DNA from: Clostridiales bacterium
GTDB lineage: Bacteria; Bacillota; Clostridia; Oscillospirales; Oscillospiraceae
NCBI GenBank assembly: GCA_003533405.1
Contig: DQDL01000020.1
Coordinates: 1-9,066 of the forward strand
Reading direction: 5' to 3'
Length of the DNA stretch: 9,066 nucleotides
The notes under the pieces are model-generated. The model ran no database searches. It was not told where the DNA came from and saw only the letters and a program-made list of their open reading frames with translations. Of this stretch, positions 6,249-9,066 are shown in pieces. The stretch's first letter is position 1; each line of letters starts with the position of its first letter. The position numbers and the translations under genes were made by a program.

Positions 6249-6959
6249 ATGGATATAAAGAAATTCAACAAAATTCGCAGCAACAACCCCTTTCTGCCGC
6301 TGAGCGACATCGTTTACGAGCTGCTGCTGCGTGATATTATAAGCTTCAGACTGCACCCGGGCACAAGGATCAGCGAAAATGCCATATCGCAGGAGCTTTC
6401 CATCAGCCGCTCGCCCGTCAAAACGGCGCTTGAAAAGCTCGTCGATCGCCGCTTTGCCAAGATCACCAACAACCGCTACTATGTCTCCGATTTTGACCCC
6501 GAGTATTACAAGGAGATCTGCGATTTTACCATGATGATAGAGCCGTTTGCGGCCAAAAAGGCGGCTCGGAACATTAAGCCCGAGCAGCTTGAGGAGCTCT
6601 ACCGCATCTCAGACCGCCTCACGGCGCTGTATCAGGAGGCATATGTCAGCGGCAAGGACTTCGGCTTTACGAAGCTGCTCGATCAGGAGATGGCGTTCCA
6701 TTACGGCGTGGTCAAGGCATCCGGCAACGGGCTGATATCCAGCCTTTACGAGGAGCATAAGTACGAGGTGTGGCGCTTCCGAGGCTGCCTTTTGTATAGC
6801 CGCCCCGAGGGCTTTTTCAACACCGTTGACACCGACCACCGTCTTATCTGCGACATTCTCAAGCTCGGCGACGGCGACCTCGCCGCTGCCGTCACCAAGC
6901 GCCACCTCCATGTCTCCCGAGACAGCATCGAACGCTACGAGCTGATAGATCGTTTTTGA
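6249..6959 (+). CDS. GntR family transcriptional regulator, FadR/FCD type
   Basis: This 236-residue regulator has an N-terminal winged helix-turn-helix (about residues 18-80, LSDIVYELLLRDIISFRLHP, then GTRISENAISQELSISRSPV) and a C-terminal all-helical FCD ligand domain (about 88-225). The FCD metal-site pattern is visible: E147 with H151 in LDQEMAFHYGVVKASGN, H197 in DTDHRLICDIL and H219/H221 in KRHLHVSRD. The usual Asp of the first motif is replaced by Glu if the alignment is right. The start at 6249 is set by AGGAGG (6236-6241) 7 bases upstream. A longer in-frame TTG at 6192 would put the ribosome site inside the gene. FCD regulators usually sense carboxylates or sugar acids and control adjacent catabolic or transport genes, here most likely the transporter and reductase downstream. 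No terminator is seen after it. Confidence 0.93.
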   Translation: MDIKKFNKIRSNNPFLPLSDIVYELLLRDIISFRLHPGTRISENAISQELSISRSPVKTALEKLVDRRFAKITNNRYYVSDFDPEYYKEICDFTMMIEPFAAKKAARNIKPEQLEELYRISDRLTALYQEAYVSGKDFGFTKLLDQEMAFHYGVVKASGNGLISSLYEEHKYEVWRFRGCLLYSRPEGFFNTVDTDHRLICDILKLGDGDLAAAVTKRHLHVSRDSIERYELIDRF

Positions 6960-7192
6960 TACGCATTTACGCTTATGCTGTTCGCCTTTGCCTCAGCCCG
7001 ACCGGTGGGTGCGTACTGATGTTAAATCAGTCCATCAACTGCAACACAAAGAAAAGTTGATAAACACCCCTTCTGCACATGATGAAACGCAATTGGGCGG
7101 GGATTTTGGCAGAATTTCGGACGAATTTACGGTCAATTGTATTTTAGTTGACGCAATTGCATCGCATGCATTAAACTGTGTACACTAAAGGT
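6960..7192. repeat. Repeat-rich non-coding region between gntR and the transporter leader
   Basis: No credible gene is seen here. Visible structure: ACTGAT/ATCAGT inverted repeat (7015-7020 with 7026-7031), ATCAACT/AGTTGAT inverted repeat with a 14-base spacer (7034-7040 with 7055-7061), GAATTT direct repeats 11 bases apart (7112, 7123), ACGCAATTG at 7087-7095 and 7151-7159, and a further CAATTG at 7134-7139. GTGTACAC (7178-7185) is a perfect palindrome over the -10 of the next promoter. The density suggests regulator binding sites. A 66-codon TTG-started frame at 6988-7188 lacks a ribosome site and runs through these repeats, so I do not call it a gene. Confidence 0.5.
7157..7186 (+). promoter_or_regulatory. 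Promoter of the transporter leader RNA
   Basis: TTGCAT (7157-7162), an 18-base spacer and TACACT (7181-7186), with a start near 7193. An overlapping alternative uses TTGACG (7148-7153), 17 bases and TTAAAC (7171-7176). The palindrome GTGTACAC covers the -10, as expected for a repressor site. Confidence 0.5.
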
Positions 7193-7292
7193 TATAAGGC
7201 AATTTCGGCGCAGGTCGGGCAAAGGCGGCCTGCTACAAAATGAATAATCATGATGCGTCCGCCAAAAGCGGCGCACATTTCTCTCCTACCAT
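7193..7292 (+). promoter_or_regulatory. Structured leader RNA upstream of the YkvI-like transporter
   Basis: Two hairpins precede a terminator. Hairpin 1 pairs 7210-7217 with 7226-7233 (8 bp, one G-U, loop GGCAAAGG). Hairpin 2 pairs TGCG-CCGC (7254-7262, T7258 bulged) with GCGGCGCA (7268-7275) around CAAAA. GCGCAGG at 7208-7214 duplicates the same seven bases in the 3' arm of the terminator (7335-7341). It can therefore pair with the 5' arm (7298-7304) as an antiterminator, which hairpin 1 would block. I recognise no known riboswitch or T-box consensus. It might instead be an independent small RNA of about 165 bases. Confidence 0.5.
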
Positions 7293-7359
7293 GTGGCCCT
7301 GCGCAACGGGATCGTTTTATAACATCCCTTTGATGCGCAGGGTCACTTGTTTATTTTTT
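7293..7359 (+). terminator. Large intrinsic terminator in the transporter leader
   Basis: A 13-bp outer stem (7293-7305 with 7334-7346, one G-U) encloses an inner hairpin, GGGAT-GTT (7308-7316, C7313 bulged) with AAC-ATCCC (7321-7328). TTGTTTATTTTTT follows directly (7347-7359). It lies about 95 bases before the transporter ATG, so it either attenuates the transporter or ends a small RNA. Confidence 0.8.
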
Positions 7360-7386
7360 GACAGCGAACGAAAACAGAAATTACAT
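7358..7386 (+). promoter_or_regulatory. Possible second promoter of the transporter gene
   Basis: A perfect TTGACA (7358-7363) begins inside the terminator T-tract, followed by 17 bases and a poor -10, TTACAT (7381-7386). If it is active, the transporter would be expressed independently of the upstream terminator. Confidence 0.35.
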
Positions 7387-7453
7387 CCGGTAAAACGGGT
7401 TTAATTTATACAAAATAGAAGAGAAAAAGAAAAATCCACAGGAGGAAAGAAAA

Positions 7454-8683
7454 ATGAACGACAAGAGCGTGCTGAAAAGCACATGGGCGGCGGCGTTCAC
7501 CGTTGCGTCCGTTTGGTTCGGTACCCATGTCGGCGGCGGCTTCGCATCCGGCAACCAGGTAATCCAGTACTATTCAAATTACGGCTACACTTCCGTAATC
7601 TTCCCCATTCTTGCAATGGGCATTCTGGCCATCGTAATGTACATCATGGTCAAGTTCGCAAAGCTCAGCGGCTTTGACAACTACAAGGACACTTATGCAG
7701 CACTGTACCCCAAGCCGTGGATGGAGGTCTTCTTTGAGATCTTCTACATCGTCATCGTGCTTGCGGCTATCGCATCCGCCGTTGCAGGTGCAGGCGAAGT
7801 TCTCGCAAACTTCATCGGCCTGAACTATGTCGGCTCAACAAAGGTCACCATGAACCTCATCATCATTGCGACCCTGATCGTCCTGACCATCTTCGGCATC
7901 AAGCTCGTCCGTGCCGCATCGACCGTTCTGTCGATAGCCATTATCGTTATCACCGCACTGCTCGTTATCTTCGGCTTGGCTGCCGATTACGACTCCATCG
8001 CAGCTCAGATCACCTCTCAGCACAATCTTCAGTTTGCCGAGTACACCAACAATGTCGGCTCGGCTATCTGGAAGGGCATTCTCGTTTACGCAGGCTTCCA
8101 GTGCGTATCCATCCCCCCGATGATCGCAGCAAGCCAGGACCTGTCCCTCAAGGGCGTCAAGAAGGCACACATCCTCGGCTGGCTCATGAACGGTCTCGCA
8201 CTTGCAGCTTCCGGCTGGATGCTCACCAAGTGGTACCCCCTGCTCGCCTCCATGCAGACCGCAGGCAAGGAATTCCTTGCAGCCGGCTCCGGCAGCCCCC
8301 TCGTTGCATATGCAAACGCACTGGGCATCCCCAACCAGACCGTGCTTGACCTCATCGGCATCAAGTGGCTGCTTGTCGCATTCAGCGTCCTGCTGTTCTG
8401 CGCATTCATGTCCACCTGCGTCACCCTCGTTTACACCCTCATCCAGCGCTTTGAGGGCAAGTTCTTCCCCAAGACCATCAAGAGCGACAAGGTTCGCGGC
8501 ATATTCGTTGCAGCCATCGTTATCGCCATCTGCTTCGGCATCTCGCTGCTCGGCCTGACCGACATCGTCAAGTTTGCTTACGGCTATGACGGCTACTACG
8601 CACTGCTCGTCATCGTCATTCCGGCATTCGTTTGGGGCATCCCCAAGATCAGGAAGCTCGAAGCCGCAAAGAAGGCAGAGTAA
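7454..8683 (+). CDS. YkvI-family membrane transporter (APC/NSS-like)
   Basis: This 409-residue protein has about 10-11 hydrophobic segments and resembles the YkvI family of putative transporters within the broad amino acid/polyamine/organocation-type fold. The first helix has the broken, glycine-rich motif WFGTHVGGGFASGNQVIQYY (21-40), typical of the substrate and ion site in this fold. Another break-like segment is GFQCVSIPPMIAASQDL (214-230). The protein ends in a basic tail (KLEAAKKAE). AGGAGG (7440-7445) lies 8 bases before the ATG. It follows a GntR-family regulator and a structured leader and precedes a ketopantoate-reductase-family gene by 54 bases, suggesting uptake or export of a small metabolite handled by that enzyme. 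The substrate is unknown. The codon choice is strongly biased (AAC, AAG, GTC, ATC, CTC), as in a well-expressed gene. Confidence 0.88.
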   Translation: MNDKSVLKSTWAAAFTVASVWFGTHVGGGFASGNQVIQYYSNYGYTSVIFPILAMGILAIVMYIMVKFAKLSGFDNYKDTYAALYPKPWMEVFFEIFYIVIVLAAIASAVAGAGEVLANFIGLNYVGSTKVTMNLIIIATLIVLTIFGIKLVRAASTVLSIAIIVITALLVIFGLAADYDSIAAQITSQHNLQFAEYTNNVGSAIWKGILVYAGFQCVSIPPMIAASQDLSLKGVKKAHILGWLMNGLALAASGWMLTKWYPLLASMQTAGKEFLAAGSGSPLVAYANALGIPNQTVLDLIGIKWLLVAFSVLLFCAFMSTCVTLVYTLIQRFEGKFFPKTIKSDKVRGIFVAAIVIAICFGISLLGLTDIVKFAYGYDGYYALLVIVIPAFVWGIPKIRKLEAAKKAE

Positions 8684-8697
8684 TTATACAATAACAA

Positions 8698-8723
8698 AGG
8701 ACACCGTCGAAAGGCGGTGTCCT
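8698..8723 (+). other. Intergenic hairpin between transporter and reductase genes
   Basis: AGGACACCGTC (8698-8708) and GGCGGTGTCCT (8713-8723) form an 11-bp stem (one G-U) capped by a GAAA tetraloop. No T-tract follows (ATCGAGG), so it is not a typical intrinsic terminator. It sits 14 bases after one stop codon and just before the next ribosome site (GAGG, 8727-8730). It may protect or process the shared mRNA or set the expression ratio. Confidence 0.7.
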
Positions 8724-8737
8724 ATCGAGGAAACGAT

Positions 8738-9066
8738 ATGAAAATTGCAATGATCGGTTCCGGGGCAGCCGGCAGCGTTTTTGCCTGCTACCTCAAAAAG
8801 GGCGGCGCTGAGCTTACGCTCGTCGACCGCTACAAGGCGCACATGGATAAGTGCGCTTCAGTCGGCATGACCTTCGTCACTCCCGAGGGCGAGGAGCTTC
8901 TCACGGGGTTCAAAACCGCCGAGACCGCCGAGAATATCGGCGTGCAGGATGTCGTCATCCTCATGGTCAAGGCGACCCAGACCGACAGCATCATGCCCAC
9001 GCTGAATAACTGCATCGGTGAGGACACCGTTGTCGTCTCGCTGCAAAACGGTCTCGGCAACGACGA
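8738..9066 (+). CDS. panE: Ketopantoate reductase family protein (2-dehydropantoate 2-reductase), N-terminal part
   Basis: The first 109 residues of an NAD(P)H-dependent reductase are present, and the gene continues past the window end. The Rossmann nucleotide-binding motif is G7-S-G9-A-A-G12 in MKIAMIGSGAAG. K78 (LMVKATQTD) and N104 (VVSLQNGLGN) are spaced 26 residues apart, matching the catalytic Lys and conserved Asn of the family (K72 and N98 in E. coli PanE). GAGG at 8727-8730 precedes the ATG by 7 bases. The family reduces 2-dehydropantoate to pantoate in coenzyme A synthesis, but many paralogs act on other 2-oxo acids. The neighbouring GntR regulator and YkvI-like transporter favour a specialised metabolic role over housekeeping. 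The family call is firm; the substrate is open. Confidence 0.85.
   Translation, partial: MKIAMIGSGAAGSVFACYLKKGGAELTLVDRYKAHMDKCASVGMTFVTPEGEELLTGFKTAETAENIGVQDVVILMVKATQTDSIMPTLNNCIGEDTVVVSLQNGLGND

Noticed and set aside
7193..7360. T-box, glycine, lysine or tetrahydrofolate riboswitch as identity of the transporter leader
   Set aside because: None of the conserved sequence blocks of these classes was found by eye; only hairpins and a terminator are visible.
7240..7404. 54-codon ATG frame in the transporter leader, possible leader peptide
   Set aside because: There is no ribosome site upstream, it runs straight through the terminator hairpin, and it has no run of regulatory codons.
1..9066. 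CRISPR array, insertion sequence, tRNA or rRNA genes
   Set aside because: I saw no regularly spaced repeats, transposase motifs, terminal inverted repeats, tRNA cloverleaf or rRNA sequence in the window.

Overview
The window reads as a chromosomal segment of a Gram-positive gut-type Clostridia bacterium, probably Oscillospirales/Ruminococcaceae-like. This is inferred from GGAGG-type ribosome binding sites throughout, intrinsic terminators, a SAM-clan riboswitch, clostridial-type MATE and YkvI-type membrane proteins, and moderately GC-rich genes separated by AT-rich promoters. The species cannot be named from the sequence alone.

Layout. (1) 1-490: 3' end of guaA (GMP synthase) with its terminator. 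(2) 525-2674: a well-formed promoter, a large secreted protein made of diverged repeats with no visible cell-wall anchor, and a strong terminator. (3) 2678-5098: a divergent pair, a MATE efflux protein on the minus strand and a LysR-type regulator on the plus strand. They are separated by back-to-back promoters with an interrupted palindrome of LysR-box geometry between them. (4) 5135-6170: a promoter, a compact SAM-I-clan riboswitch with a fully traceable antiterminator/terminator switch, then two small genes of unknown function. (5) 6192-6959: a GntR/FCD-family regulator with its own promoter and no clear terminator before it. (6) 6960-7453: a 494-base non-coding region rich in inverted and direct repeats, a promoter, and a structured leader ending in a large intrinsic terminator. 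(7) 7454-9066: a YkvI-family membrane transporter followed by the start of a ketopantoate-reductase-family oxidoreductase, cut by the window end.

How the parts may work together. The LysR protein probably controls the MATE pump and perhaps itself. The GntR regulator, the YkvI-like transporter and the NAD(P)H-dependent reductase look like a small uptake/metabolism module, and short TACAC-containing sites recur at the gntR promoter and at the promoter ahead of the transporter leader. The most notable signals are the SAM riboswitch placed directly over two proteins with no recognisable methionine- or SAM-related function, and the transporter leader, where a 7-base segment of the terminator arm is duplicated upstream so that an alternative antiterminator can form. 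All regulatory proposals are inferences from sequence geometry.
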